A DNA stretch of 53,470 nucleotides from contig NZ_BDHH01000001.1 of the NCBI RefSeq assembly GCF_001748365.1, positions 181,811 to 235,280 on the forward strand, given 5' to 3'. This DNA is from Fusibacter sp. 3D3 (GTDB lineage Bacteria; Bacillota; Clostridia; Peptostreptococcales; Acidaminobacteraceae). Position numbers and translations under genes: made by a program. Below, in pieces: positions 33,715 to 43,192 of this stretch. The notes beneath the pieces are model-generated. The model had not been told where the DNA came from, ran no database searches, and was given only the letters and a program-made list of their open reading frames with translations. How positions within the stretch are numbered: position 1 is the first letter of the stretch; every line of letters starts with the position of its first letter.

Positions 33715-35691
33715 TTACAGAATATCCATTGCAGCGCAAAAACCTTCATAGGTTGCTTGCTTGACAGTTCTCGCTTTGCGAGCATCTCCAGTTACTATAA
33801 ATTTAGGACTGATCTCACGATATTTTTCTACTATATCCGTATTTGATCTCGAACCAGTGGCAAATAGAACGACATCCGCTTCTTCTAAGCGTTCATTTCC
33901 AAACGCATCAATGTAGAGAACACCACTATCTTTAATTTCTAATATTTTTGTATTGCAATCCCATGTCATGCCTGCCTCTTTCATTCTAGGGAATAATGCC
34001 ATCCTCTGCGATTCATTGGAATCCTTACTGATATCATCTCTTGCTTCTAATATTTTAACCTTAGTGTTATGAATATCTGCTAGAAAATAACCCGTTTCAC
34101 AACCAATCGCTCCACCGCCAATAATCACCACTTTCTTGTTAAAGTAGCTTTCTGGATTTTTATAAACCGCTACTGCATAAGTTGCATGTTCTATCCCTTT
34201 AATAGGAGGTGTAAACGGCTGTGCACCCACAGCACAAATCACTACGTCAGGTTTCAACTCATCAGCAAACGCCATTGTAGCTTCAGTTCCAAGATGAATA
34301 TTTACACCTGTAGATTTACATCTTTCAATCAAAGAATCTTTATATCGTTTTAGAGATTCCTTGTGTTCATCTATTTCTGTAAACCAGAGTTGACCGCCTA
34401 GTTCAGACTCTTTTTCACATAAAGTTACATCATGCCCTCTTTCTGCAGCAGTTAAAGCGGCATACATACCCGATACACCACCACCAATGATTAAAACCTT
34501 TCTCTTGCCCAACGGTTTTGGCGCGGATCTCCACCGCAACTCCCTTGAAGCCCATGGGTTAACCGCACAATGCCACAGTTCCGGAATAGGTCTCTCCTCT
34601 GGGTTTCCAGATAGCGGATTAAAACAAGAACATCTTAAACAAGGCGCAATTTGATTTTCACAACCTGCCAACGTTTTGTTTACAAAAGCAGGATCTGCAA
34701 ACTGTTGTCTTCCCAATGCTACAAAATCACACTTTCCCGTCGCAATAGCATCTTCAATTTGCTCTGGACTGTTGAATCCTCCCACGGCTACAACAGGTAC
34801 ATTCACATTCTTTTTAATTGCTTCTGCGAGATCTAAATTACAGCCATGCTTATCAAACATAGATGAAAATGCTTTTGTATTGACATGATCTTGATAAACA
34901 CCTGATGTTACATGAATCAAATCCACATGGTGTTGTATAATTTTTGCAAACTCAATGCCATCCGTTAGCGTCATGCCACCTTCTATACGTTCAGAACCTG
35001 ACATTCTGTATTCAATCAGAAAATCGTCTCCACAAACTTCTTTGATACGCTTACATACCATAATCGGGAAACGTGCACGGTTTTCCATACTGCCACCATA
35101 TTCATCTAATCTCTTGTTAAAACGTGGGGATATAAATTGATTAAGCAACCATCCGTGACCACCGTGAAGATTGACCATTTCAAAACCCATGGCCTTACAA
35201 TTCCAAGCTGCTTCAGCCCAGTTATTAGCAACTTCTTCCATCATTTCAACTGTCATTTCATCTACTTGGACCCCATCTTCTCTCAAAAATGCTGAAGGAC
35301 CAATCGGATTTTTTTTCCCTTTAATCTCTTCAGGATGATTCATTGCGCCGACATGATTGAGCTGAATTGAGGCAACAGCACCATGTGCTTTGATGGCTTC
35401 CGTTAAAGTTAAGATACTCTCTATGTGTATGGTTGACATCTGTTTTTTATACACATTTAAGCCGTGTTCATGCCTACTAGAGTAGTCATCATCAATGAAG
35501 GATTCCGTTAATGTAACCACCGCAAATCCACCTCTTGATCTATTCTCATATTCATCAATGCCCTCTGCTGTCGGATATCCATGTTCTACTATCCGATTGG
35601 TTGTCAGTGGAGAAGCAAAAACTCTATTTTTGAATGTAACATTTTTTATCTGCATTGGCGAAAACATATTTATATATTTTTTTCTAGTCAT
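33715..35691 (-). CDS. NADH:flavin oxidoreductase / enoate- or 2,4-dienoyl-CoA-reductase-like flavoprotein
   Basis: The 658 residues combine an FMN TIM barrel of the Old Yellow Enzyme type (MFSPMQIKNVTFKNRV at the start, GGHGWLLNQFISPRFNKR near 180) with a linker cluster. The cluster is APCLRCSCFN followed later by HCAVNPWASRE. FAD and NAD(P) Rossmann motifs come next (VLIIGGGVSGMYAALTAAER, VVIIGGGAIGCETGYF). This is the layout of 2-enoate and dienoyl-CoA reductases of anaerobes. The cluster Cys spacing (C-x2-C-x-C) is shorter than the textbook one. The start at 35691 has GGAG 6 nt upstream. Substrate unknown. Confidence 0.88.
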   Translation of the reverse strand: MTRKKYINMFSPMQIKNVTFKNRVFASPLTTNRIVEHGYPTAEGIDEYENRSRGGFAVVTLTESFIDDDYSSRHEHGLNVYKKQMSTIHIESILTLTEAIKAHGAVASIQLNHVGAMNHPEEIKGKKNPIGPSAFLREDGVQVDEMTVEMMEEVANNWAEAAWNCKAMGFEMVNLHGGHGWLLNQFISPRFNKRLDEYGGSMENRARFPIMVCKRIKEVCGDDFLIEYRMSGSERIEGGMTLTDGIEFAKIIQHHVDLIHVTSGVYQDHVNTKAFSSMFDKHGCNLDLAEAIKKNVNVPVVAVGGFNSPEQIEDAIATGKCDFVALGRQQFADPAFVNKTLAGCENQIAPCLRCSCFNPLSGNPEERPIPELWHCAVNPWASRELRWRSAPKPLGKRKVLIIGGGVSGMYAALTAAERGHDVTLCEKESELGGQLWFTEIDEHKESLKRYKDSLIERCKSTGVNIHLGTEATMAFADELKPDVVICAVGAQPFTPPIKGIEHATYAVAVYKNPESYFNKKVVIIGGGAIGCETGYFLADIHNTKVKILEARDDISKDSNESQRMALFPRMKEAGMTWDCNTKILEIKDSGVLYIDAFGNERLEEADVVLFATGSRSNTDIVEKYREISPKFIVTGDARKARTVKQATYEGFCAAMDIL

Positions 35692-35703
35692 ATCAATCTC
35701 CAT

Positions 35704-36069
35704 TCGTTATTATATTTATAATCCAACTTTGCGATAATCCCAGATAAAGAGCTAAATTTACCGCCCTCATGTCCTAAAATACATTATTAGATTAATATTT
35801 ACTTAACACGTTAAGTGTATCACGGTAATTCTATAAATATAATTACGAATAAGTTTATCTGTAACTAACATTTAAGTAAGTGTCATACGTTTTGCTTAGG
35901 TGACCTATTTTTTGATTAAATCTTTTATTTTCAAATTGCTTTTATGTAAAAACACATTTATTTCCAATACCATTTAAACCACCTTTTGATGCTTCAAACC
36001 AATTTTCGCTGACGCTGTTTGAGGTTGAACATGCCTCATCACAGCTTTAGGCTCAAATTTTATTGTTTT
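35704..36069. other. Intergenic region with an inverted repeat, candidate operator
   Basis: About 365 bp without a gene between the flavoprotein gene and the HxlR gene. ACTTAAC-AC-GTTAAGT (35801-35816) has perfect 7-bp arms and lies about 110 nt upstream of the flavoprotein start, a fitting place for an HxlR-type regulator. The rest shows no open frame or RNA signature. Confidence 0.4.
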
Positions 36070-36100
36070 AAAAAAAAATATGGATTGTCAACCAATCCAT
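36070..36100 (-). terminator. Terminator of the HxlR gene
   Basis: ATGGATTG (36080-36087) pairs with CAATCCAT (36093-36100), and the minus strand continues with a run of nine or more T. Confidence 0.8.
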
Positions 36101-36109
36101 AACATGTAA

Positions 36110-36535
36110 TCATTTAAACGGCTCCCGCATAAGCTCTTCATCTTTTTCTCTGTAACCATGCCACATCTCACCCAGTGGATCGACTTCAATGTTCTTTCGT
36201 TTCATATCTTCCCAGCCCCATTTATACATACTATCTAAAATAGGACACAATGTCTTACCGAGTTCTGTCAATTTGTACTCCACTCGAACGGGTACTTCAG
36301 CAAAGACTTCTTTAATAATAATACCATCAGACTGAAGTGCCTTTAAATTCATAGCTAAAACTCTTTCGCTAATTGGGAGTCTTTTCTTAAATGTTGAAAA
36401 CCGCATACCCTCTTCGTCTTCAAAATCCATAGCTCGTATCAAATAAGGCTTCCATCGATTACACATAATATGCATAATATGATTATAAGGATCCTTTGCC
36501 ACACAAAAAAATAGATTTTCAGAATTATCATTCAT
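36110..36535 (-). CDS. HxlR-family winged-helix regulator
   Basis: This 141-residue protein carries the HxlR core: HIMCNRWKPYLIRAMDFEDE, then RFSTFKKRLPISERVLAMNL, then VRVEYKLTELGKTLCPILD. The family includes sensors of reactive electrophiles or redox state. AAGGAGTG precedes the ATG. It is on the same strand as, and upstream of, the enoate-reductase-like gene, which it may regulate through the inverted repeat at 35801-35816. A Cys lies early (NLFFCVAKD) and another at NRW. Confidence 0.9.
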   Translation of the reverse strand: MNDNSENLFFCVAKDPYNHIMHIMCNRWKPYLIRAMDFEDEEGMRFSTFKKRLPISERVLAMNLKALQSDGIIIKEVFAEVPVRVEYKLTELGKTLCPILDSMYKWGWEDMKRKNIEVDPLGEMWHGYREKDEELMREPFK

Positions 36536-36881
36536 TTAAACACTCCTTAAACCTTCATTTAATTCATTATAACGATAAACGTTTCACAAATCAAATTTCT
36601 ATTTCAAAAATTTGCTTCTTCCAGGTTTTCAGCAATTCTGAAACCAATATCGTCAACTTAAGAAATTCATGCTAGAAACTTGAATTTCTTTAAAAAAATA
36701 CTTGACAACAGGGAAAGCACCCCAATAATCGCGAGAGTACAGGTTAACTGTATATCTTAGTGATGGTTGGTGGTAATGATGAATAAAGTAGAAGCGTTCC
36801 CAGAGTTGATTTCCTTCATAATAACCTCACTTTGCCACAATCAATCCGTATACAATTGATACTCGCTATTATTTTTGACTA
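36536..36881. other. Intergenic region, possible trace of a lost membrane protein
   Basis: No intact gene. On the minus strand at about 36670-36755 a 28-codon frame between stops reads CTLAIIGVLSLLSSIFLKK, resembling a last transporter helix. This is too short to assign. No terminator with a clear U-tract was found after the chemoreceptor gene. Confidence 0.25.
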
Positions 36882-38933
36882 TTAAACCTTAAATATGCTC
36901 ATTTTTTCTTGAAGGCTTTCAGCAATATGTGCAAGTCCTGATGTGGCAGAAGTTTGTTCTTCCACAGAAGCAAGCTGCTCTTCAGTAGCTGCCGCAATGG
37001 AAGCTGCTTCCTCAGCCGATTTATTTGTAAGTGCTTTTAACTCACTTGCAGAGGCTTTAGCTTGATTTGACTGAGTACTAATTATTTTTGCTAGGTGGTC
37101 CGCAGATTCAATTAAATTTACTATTTTAGAAATACTAGTTACAATATTTTCAAAGCTCTTGTTTACATTTGATAAATCTTCTTGTCCGTCCCCTATTGAT
37201 TTAACAACATGAGTTGTAGATGTGTTTGCGTGAAGTGTTGCGCTACTGATTTCAGAAACAATTGTAGAAATTGAATTTGCTGATCCAGAAGACTGTTCTG
37301 CTAATTTTCTTATCTCTTCAGCTACCACTGCAAAGCCTCTTCCAGCATCTCCTGCTCTTGCAGCTTCAATCGATGCATTAAGTGCAAGTAAGTTCGTTTG
37401 GGAAGAAATCCCTTGAATAGTATCAACTATTGAATTTATTTGACCTGATTTTTCAGTAAGGACATTCATTACTTTTGAAAGCGCATTTACATCTTGAAAC
37501 GCTAACGTCATGGATTGAATCAGTGCTTTAACAGACTCATTACTCTCTGATGACATGTCATCAATTGAAGCAAGTGCTTTCGTTACATGATTCATTTGAT
37601 CCTCAATTTCAACAGACTTCTGATTAACAATTTCTATTAATTGATCTAAATCTGACGTAACTTTGGAAATCTCCGCATTTGAACCAGATATTTCTGTTGC
37701 TGCAACAGCTACTTGCTCGACAGCTTGTCCATTTTGCGATGCAGACGCTTCTAATTCTTCTGCAGTAGCAGCTACAAGCCTAGAACTATCTGTAACATCC
37801 TGCATGATTGTTCGTAGTGAAGTCACCATAGTATTCATAGAATTTGCAATTTGACCAATTTCATCTTTTGATAATTGGTCAATTGTTCTTGTAAAGTCAC
37901 CATTTGAGATTGTTTCAATTTCCAGTTTTAATGGTTTTAGTGGCGCTGTAATGTTCTTAGCAACAAACACCAGTATTAAACTTAGAAAAGACAATGCTAT
38001 AACTGTTATCACAACAACTTTTAAGATAATGCTCATTATTGGATTTATTATTTCTTTCTCCGGTAAAGCAAGAATAATAATCCAACCTGTATTTGGCATT
38101 TCCGTTATAAAAGCCTTAAATCTCTCATTATTATGTTCAAAGTAACCTGTACCAGTTTTCTTTTCGACAGCCATTTTCCCTAACTCACTTAAAGATGTAT
38201 TTTCATCCGTAGTAATATTAGGGAATATGCCATTATCGTCAGCTTTAATCGTTTCTGATCCTTTACTTAAAAAAGCACCTTCCTTAGTTAAGAGCATCGC
38301 ATAACCATTTTGACCGACTTTAATTGAAGAAACAATTTTCTGAACACTTGTAAAATCCATATCTCCTGTGGCTACTCCAATTAATTTTCCTGCGCTATCT
38401 CTTATCGGAGAAGTCGCAGTAATCATAGTAATACTAGATACTGGATCAAAATAAGGGTCAGACCATGCTACATTATTTTGAGTTTCACCAATAACATACC
38501 AACCCTCTTTAGTATTATCAACAAAATAATCTTCTGTATAGGTTACTGCACCCTCAACTTTATAAGCATATGGGCAAAAATATTCACCATCGTATTTGGA
38601 TGCCATAAAAATACCTGTTCCTAGAGTATCTTCATTTGTCAAAGGCATTTCTTTTATTACGTTAACATAACCGGCTTTGTTATCAGGTGATATACCCAAT
38701 CCTTCTACCGTTTTAGAAAGACCAATCGGAAGTTTTTCATGTGTTTGCATATGAGAATTAATATCAGATATCGCTTTTCCAACTTGTGTTTCAACCTTTT
38801 GGTTAATCTCAACCTCAATAATATTTTTAGAGCTAATTGTAATTATAAAAGCAAGAATTAAAAAAGTAATGACTACAACCGGAATAACTATCAAAAGTAA
38901 CTTGCTTTGTATAGACTTAATGTTTTTAAACAA
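36882..38933 (-). CDS. Methyl-accepting chemotaxis protein with dCache sensor
   Basis: The 683 residues have a membrane segment near 12-33, then a roughly 250-residue extracellular dCache domain. That domain contains [20 protein letters not shown] and [17 protein letters not shown] second membrane segment lies near 300-322, followed by HAMP and a long signalling coil. The hairpin tip reads [20 protein letters not shown]. It signals to CheA/CheW, none of which are in the window. The start is TTG at 38933 with AAGGAGGA upstream. dCache sensors usually bind amino acids or carboxylates. Confidence 0.94.
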   Translation of the reverse strand: MFKNIKSIQSKLLLIVIPVVVITFLILAFIITISSKNIIEVEINQKVETQVGKAISDINSHMQTHEKLPIGLSKTVEGLGISPDNKAGYVNVIKEMPLTNEDTLGTGIFMASKYDGEYFCPYAYKVEGAVTYTEDYFVDNTKEGWYVIGETQNNVAWSDPYFDPVSSITMITATSPIRDSAGKLIGVATGDMDFTSVQKIVSSIKVGQNGYAMLLTKEGAFLSKGSETIKADDNGIFPNITTDENTSLSELGKMAVEKKTGTGYFEHNNERFKAFITEMPNTGWIIILALPEKEIINPIMSIILKVVVITVIALSFLSLILVFVAKNITAPLKPLKLEIETISNGDFTRTIDQLSKDEIGQIANSMNTMVTSLRTIMQDVTDSSRLVAATAEELEASASQNGQAVEQVAVAATEISGSNAEISKVTSDLDQLIEIVNQKSVEIEDQMNHVTKALASIDDMSSESNESVKALIQSMTLAFQDVNALSKVMNVLTEKSGQINSIVDTIQGISSQTNLLALNASIEAARAGDAGRGFAVVAEEIRKLAEQSSGSANSISTIVSEISSATLHANTSTTHVVKSIGDGQEDLSNVNKSFENIVTSISKIVNLIESADHLAKIISTQSNQAKASASELKALTNKSAEEAASIAAATEEQLASVEEQTSATSGLAHIAESLQEKMSIFKV

Positions 38934-39103
38934 TAGCCGTGTCCTCCTTAGAAATTTTATAGATACATTGTTTCAAATATAACATACCATACTTTGAAAA
39001 TGAGTTGATAATAAATGCTGAGATATAACAGAAGCATAACTTATAACTAACTTAATGAGACCGAATTCGATACCCAGATATGTCTTTTTAAACAGTGAAT
39101 TTA

Positions 39104-39203
39104 TCAAAGCGTATACTCAGTCCGCTATGCTACCTTCGTAACCCTTGCGCAATCCTTTAGGATTGCATTCAGTGGGCGTTTGGACTCCCACTGAATTAGG
39201 AAT
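39104..39203 (+). repeat. Dispersed palindromic repeat, copy 2
   Basis: This segment repeats 15661-15759 with scattered changes. It keeps a GCAATCC/GGATTGC hairpin (about 39148-39165) and a 13-bp stem ATTCAGTGGGCGT/ACTCCCACTGAAT with one mismatch. It ends just where recognisable creatininase coding sequence begins, so the element may have inserted into that gene. Confidence 0.8.
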
Positions 39204-39206
39204 ATG

Positions 39207-39616
39207 TCCCCCCGCTGCTCACGACAATACTTAGCATTTATCCGCCGATATTTATTGGAGCTATGCCATATGTAAAAAAATAAAAGAGGCGTTAAATGCT
39301 CAAAAAACAGATTGCTTAATAGCACCTCCTTATTATTGGGGCATCAACCAACTGTACAGGTTCATTTTCTGGCACATTTTCTGTCAAACTTGAAACGATG
39401 ACAATGGTTTAAACCAATATATTTGAAAATTTGAATCAATTTGGTTTTAAGCAGATGTACTGCATGAATTCTCATGGTGATCCTCTGCATGTTAACACTA
39501 TTCTCAAATCTATAAAGAATGTAAATGAAAAATTTGATATGAATATTCGATTGTTTATGGAACCTTATGATTGGGATTAGTATGGTTTATCTGGCAAAGA
39601 AGATTGTCATGAATAA
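39207..39616 (+). pseudogene. Creatininase-family amidohydrolase, broken
   Basis: Plus-strand phrases in order are HLSADIYWSYAICKKIKEAL, DCLIAPPYYWGIN, CTGSFSGTFSVKLETMTMV, FGFKQMYCMNSHGDPLH and IRLFMEPYDWD, ending GLSGKEDCHE. These are creatininase-family signatures, including the SHGDPLH metal region. There is a one-base shift after GIN (near 39350), and in-frame stops at a TAG before HLSAD, a TAA after MTMV and a TAG after YDWD. The N-terminus is replaced by repeat copy 2. The gene is clearly non-functional. Confidence 0.8.
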
Positions 39617-39617
39617 T

Positions 39618-40496
39618 TTAAGTTAAAGTAAATTTCTCTATAAAGTATTGAATGTATTTTTCTTTTGGTTTGCTTTGATATGCGATACCATACTCAGCGG
39701 TCACCTGTTCCTGTATTGGTATTATCACGATATCCTTTGTATCTATAGGTATACAAAATTCTGGCAAAATCGCTATCCCATAATCTGCCTTTGCTAGCAA
39801 TATCGCTACTTGATCATTTTCGCAAATAAAACCTAATTCATCTTGAAAATCAAGTATTAAATTCTCATGTGGTTTTGCTTTGTATTGATTAGGAATTAAT
39901 CTAGGCGATAATCTAATTAGGCAATTGTCTTTTAAATCATTAAAAGTCAACTTTTGATAGTGACTCAAAGGTGAATTCTTAGACATGACTGCATATTTGG
40001 TAAGAATTTTTATTTTTTTAAAAGTACAATGCTTAATATCCTTAATCATATCTTTTGGTGTAAATATAATATCTATTTGTTTGTCATTAAATAGTGTAAT
40101 AAGCTGTGAATAATTTTTTACTAGAACATCTGGATAAACTCTTGGATATTCTTTTTGTAAATTTGATAACACTTCAAATACACTGTTCAACTCTGCATTA
40201 CTACTACAACCTATACGCAAAAAACTAATATTTCTAGTGGAAGCTTTTTTTACATGTTCTTTAGATATATCTATTTTCATTAATATCTCTCTTGCATCAT
40301 TATAAAATGAGATTCCTGCTTCTGTTAATTCTACCACCTTCGGCGTACGGAAAAATAATTTTGCATTTAGTTCTGTTTCAAGAGTTTGAATATGATGAGT
40401 CACCGTTGGTGGTGATAAATAAAGTTCTTCTGCAGCCTTTGTAAAATTCAATTTATCTGCGACACATATGAAACATTGTAACTGTTGTGTATTCAC
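39618..40496 (-). CDS. LysR-family transcriptional regulator
   Basis: The 292 residues begin with a LysR HTH (CVADKLNFTKAAEELYLSPP, then TVTHHIQTLE) and continue into the two-lobed effector domain. That domain includes FLRIGCSSNAELNSVFEVL and the late phrase AILLAKADYGIAILPEF. The start is GTG at 40496 with GGAG 7 nt upstream. It is divergent from the NmrA-like reductase gene; the 215-bp gap holds two inverted repeats that are likely its binding sites. It probably controls that reductase. Confidence 0.92.
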   Translation of the reverse strand: MNTQQLQCFICVADKLNFTKAAEELYLSPPTVTHHIQTLETELNAKLFFRTPKVVELTEAGISFYNDAREILMKIDISKEHVKKASTRNISFLRIGCSSNAELNSVFEVLSNLQKEYPRVYPDVLVKNYSQLITLFNDKQIDIIFTPKDMIKDIKHCTFKKIKILTKYAVMSKNSPLSHYQKLTFNDLKDNCLIRLSPRLIPNQYKAKPHENLILDFQDELGFICENDQVAILLAKADYGIAILPEFCIPIDTKDIVIIPIQEQVTAEYGIAYQSKPKEKYIQYFIEKFTLT

Positions 40497-40566
40497 CCAC
40501 TCTCTCTCCTTTATCTTTTATTTATCATTTTATTATAAAACAATTAATGAAGTATCTCAATATATA

Positions 40567-40606
40567 ATTAGATTAAATCTAATGATGTATTAGAATTCAT
40601 CTAATA
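40567..40606. promoter_or_regulatory. Paired inverted repeats, likely LysR operator
   Basis: ATTAGATTAAATCTAAT (40567-40583) is a perfect palindrome. TATTAGA-N5-TCTAATA (40588-40606) repeats the same half-site motif. They lie in the divergent gap between the LysR gene and its neighbour, as autorepressor/activator sites usually do. Confidence 0.6.
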
Positions 40607-40711
40607 CTATTAGTTTTTTTGAAATTCACTTTTCCTAATGATACTGTTAGAATGAAGTAGATAAATCAGCTTATTCACAATATCTTATCGAATACAAAAG
40701 GAGACTATATT

Positions 40712-41686
40712 ATGCGTTATATTGTAACAGGTACAGACGGAAAACTTGCAGGTAGAATTGCAGAAAATATGTTAAAAGAAGTAAACCCAGTGGATTTAAT
40801 ATTTACATGCCCAAGTATTGAAAACTTAGACCCAGAAAAAAAAGCAACATGGGAAAAACTTGGCGTAACCGTAAAACAAGGCAATTATAACAACGTTGAA
40901 GAAATGACACAAGCGTTTGAAGGTGGCGATAGAATTTATATTGTTTCTGGAGTGCTTCTCGGAGAAGCAAGAGTGCAGCAACATAAAAATGTTGTTGATG
41001 CAGCAATTGCAGCCGGAGTAAAACATATTACCTACACTTCTTGTGTTGGTGCAAGTGATCCAGCATATGCTCATGTATATGTAACACCAGATCATACAGC
41101 AACAGAAACATACATTAAAGAAAAAACAGCTGAAACAGGCATTTACTACAATTTCATGAGAAATAATTTATATTTAGAAAATTACCTTACAGTAGGTGTT
41201 GTTTTTGCAATGATGTCTGGTAATAAATGGTATACTACGGCAGGTGAAGGAAAAGCTACTTTTATTCCAAAAGATGATAGTGCACGTGTAGGGACTGCTT
41301 TGTTGCTAGGAAAAGGAGAGAATAATACAGCTTATAATATATGTGGTCATGAATCCATTTCTCAGAGAGAACTTGCTGAAATAATATCTGAATTGTCAGG
41401 TATCCAAATTGAATACTGTCCAGTAAACCACGAAGCATTTTATGAGCACTTAGACTCGCTAAATATTCCAAGAGATTGGAATGGCGATTTTTCAAAGTCT
41501 CCTGTTCCATGGTGCTCAAATGATATGGTAACCAATGAAGCTAGTATTGCTGAAGGATTGATGAATGTAATAAGTGATGATGTAGAAAAATTAACAGGAG
41601 AAAAGCCTAAAGGTGTAAAAGAAATTGCTAATAATTTTAGTTATATTTGGGAACAAAGAATTACAAACTGGAAAGATATGAAATAG
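40712..41686 (+). CDS. NmrA-like NAD(P)-binding oxidoreductase (quinone-reductase-2-like SDR)
   Basis: The 324 residues open MRYIVTGTDGKLAGRIAENM, a modified TGxxGxxG Rossmann start. They contain GVKHITYTSCVGASDPAYAH and NYNNVEEMTQAFEGGDRIYI, typical of NmrA/QOR2 atypical short-chain dehydrogenases. YNICGHESISQRELAEIISE is the usual C-terminal substrate-domain phrase. Such proteins reduce quinones or sense NADPH. AAAGGAGAC precedes the ATG. It is divergent from a LysR regulator and ends before a strong hairpin. Confidence 0.88.
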   Translation: MRYIVTGTDGKLAGRIAENMLKEVNPVDLIFTCPSIENLDPEKKATWEKLGVTVKQGNYNNVEEMTQAFEGGDRIYIVSGVLLGEARVQQHKNVVDAAIAAGVKHITYTSCVGASDPAYAHVYVTPDHTATETYIKEKTAETGIYYNFMRNNLYLENYLTVGVVFAMMSGNKWYTTAGEGKATFIPKDDSARVGTALLLGKGENNTAYNICGHESISQRELAEIISELSGIQIEYCPVNHEAFYEHLDSLNIPRDWNGDFSKSPVPWCSNDMVTNEASIAEGLMNVISDDVEKLTGEKPKGVKEIANNFSYIWEQRITNWKDMK

Positions 41687-41732
41687 TACTGTAAGATGCT
41701 CACGGTAACTTTTCAGACTTCCAGATTCTAGT

Positions 41733-41840
41733 AAAACACTGATTAATACCGTTGCACTGTAAAAAGCATCTGCCAAAAGACTTTATTATTCTCTTTTGGC
41801 AGATGCTTTTCTCGGCTGGAATCGAATAGATCAGTGTTTT
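41733..41840. repeat. Nested inverted-repeat structure containing a 19-bp terminator
   Basis: Outer arms AAAACACTGAT (41733-41743) and ATCAGTGTTTT (41830-41840) enclose a perfect inner stem AAAAGCATCTGCCAAAAGA (41762-41780) with 41792-41810. The inner stem, with a T4 end, can terminate both the reductase and kbl transcripts. The outer repeat is unusual for a simple terminator. Sequence 41841-41989 holds nothing recognised. Confidence 0.7.
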
Positions 41841-41989
41841 TCTTGGTTGGGCTCGATGTACCGACTAGATTGCGCCCATGCTGGGCACACCTAAAAAACA
41901 GCCGGTACAAGTAAAACTTTGTCAGACTGTTTCAAATACTAAACGATTGCTCTGTTTAGCTATTTCATATTTACAAAGCTATTTGCACT

Positions 41990-43177
41990 CTAAATTAAGC
42001 CCATTTCTTTACCGACTTTTTCAAAAGCTTCAACTGCTTTTTGGAGTTGTTCTTTTGTGTGACCTGCAGTTACCATGCATCTTACTCTTCCAGTGCCTTT
42101 TGGTACTGTTGGGAAGACAATCGGCGATACAAAGACACCATTCTCAATTAATTGCTTAGAGAACGCCATTGCTTTAGCTTCATCGCCTATGATAACAGGT
42201 GTGATTGGTGTTTCACTCTTACCTGTATTAAAGCCAAGTTTACCAAGGTTTTCTTTAAAATATTTTGCATTGTCCCAAAGTTTTATAGAGAACTCATCTG
42301 TTTCAATAAGCATGTTAACGCCTTCGATTAAAGCGCCTAAAGCAGCTGGTGGTAAAGAAGTACTGAATAAAATTGGACGTCCTCTGTGACTGAGCCATTC
42401 TTTCATGGTTTGACTGCCCGCAACATAACCACCGATCACACCAAGGGCTTTTGATAAAGTCCCGATTGAGAAATCTACTCTGCCGTGTAATCCAAAGTGA
42501 TCTACTGTACCTCTACCGTGTTCCCCTAAAACACCAGAACCATGTGCATCGTCCACATAAGTCATTGCACTGTACTGTTCTGCAAGTGCCACGATTTCTG
42601 GCAATTTAGCGATGTCACCATCCATGCTGAAGACGCCATCTGTGATGATCAAAACATTCTCGTAATGATCTCTTTTTTCTTTTAAAATGCGCTCTAGATC
42701 CGCCATATCGCTGTGTTTGAAGACCGCTTTATCCGCCTTTGAAAGTTTCACGCCGTCTATAATAGACGCATGATTGAGTTCATCTGATATGATCAAATCG
42801 CCTTTGTCTGTGATCGCTTGAATCGTTCCCGCATTACAGTTAAAGCCCGATTGGAATACCATAACCGCTTCTTCTCGTTTAAACTTCGCAAGAACCGTTT
42901 CAAGTTCTTCATGAATGTCCATGTTGCCGACGATCGTTCTAACCGCACCAGCACCAACGCCATACTTTTCAACCGCTTTAATTGCAGCCTCTTTCATTCT
43001 TGGATTATTGGCAAGTCCAAGGTAATTGTTTGATGAAAGATTGATGACTTTTTTTCCATTTAAATTAATTTCAGCTTCGTTAGCGCCATCAAAAACTGGA
43101 AGTGATCTATACACGCCGTCCGCTTTAAGCCCTTCGATTTTTTCCTTTAAATACTTGAGTTCATGTACATTAGACAT
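41990..43177 (-). CDS. kbl: Glycine C-acetyltransferase (2-amino-3-ketobutyrate CoA ligase)
   Basis: This 395-residue PLP enzyme of the alpha-oxoamine synthase family contains [20 protein letters not shown] and [13 protein letters not shown]-like wording ([19 protein letters not shown]). The PLP-lysine region is [20 protein letters not shown]. It cleaves 2-amino-3-oxobutyrate with CoA to glycine and acetyl-CoA. It starts 15 bp after tdh, which makes its substrate, so the pair forms the threonine-to-glycine pathway. A GGGAGAAC site precedes the ATG. Confidence 0.96.
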   Translation of the reverse strand: MSNVHELKYLKEKIEGLKADGVYRSLPVFDGANEAEINLNGKKVINLSSNNYLGLANNPRMKEAAIKAVEKYGVGAGAVRTIVGNMDIHEELETVLAKFKREEAVMVFQSGFNCNAGTIQAITDKGDLIISDELNHASIIDGVKLSKADKAVFKHSDMADLERILKEKRDHYENVLIITDGVFSMDGDIAKLPEIVALAEQYSAMTYVDDAHGSGVLGEHGRGTVDHFGLHGRVDFSIGTLSKALGVIGGYVAGSQTMKEWLSHRGRPILFSTSLPPAALGALIEGVNMLIETDEFSIKLWDNAKYFKENLGKLGFNTGKSETPITPVIIGDEAKAMAFSKQLIENGVFVSPIVFPTVPKGTGRVRCMVTAGHTKEQLQKAVEAFEKVGKEMGLI

Positions 43178-43192
43178 TTTCAGTTCTCCCTT

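Noticed and set aside
39125-39325. 66-codon minus-strand open frame
   Set aside because: It runs through repeat copy 2 and opposite the creatininase relic; it has no ribosome site.
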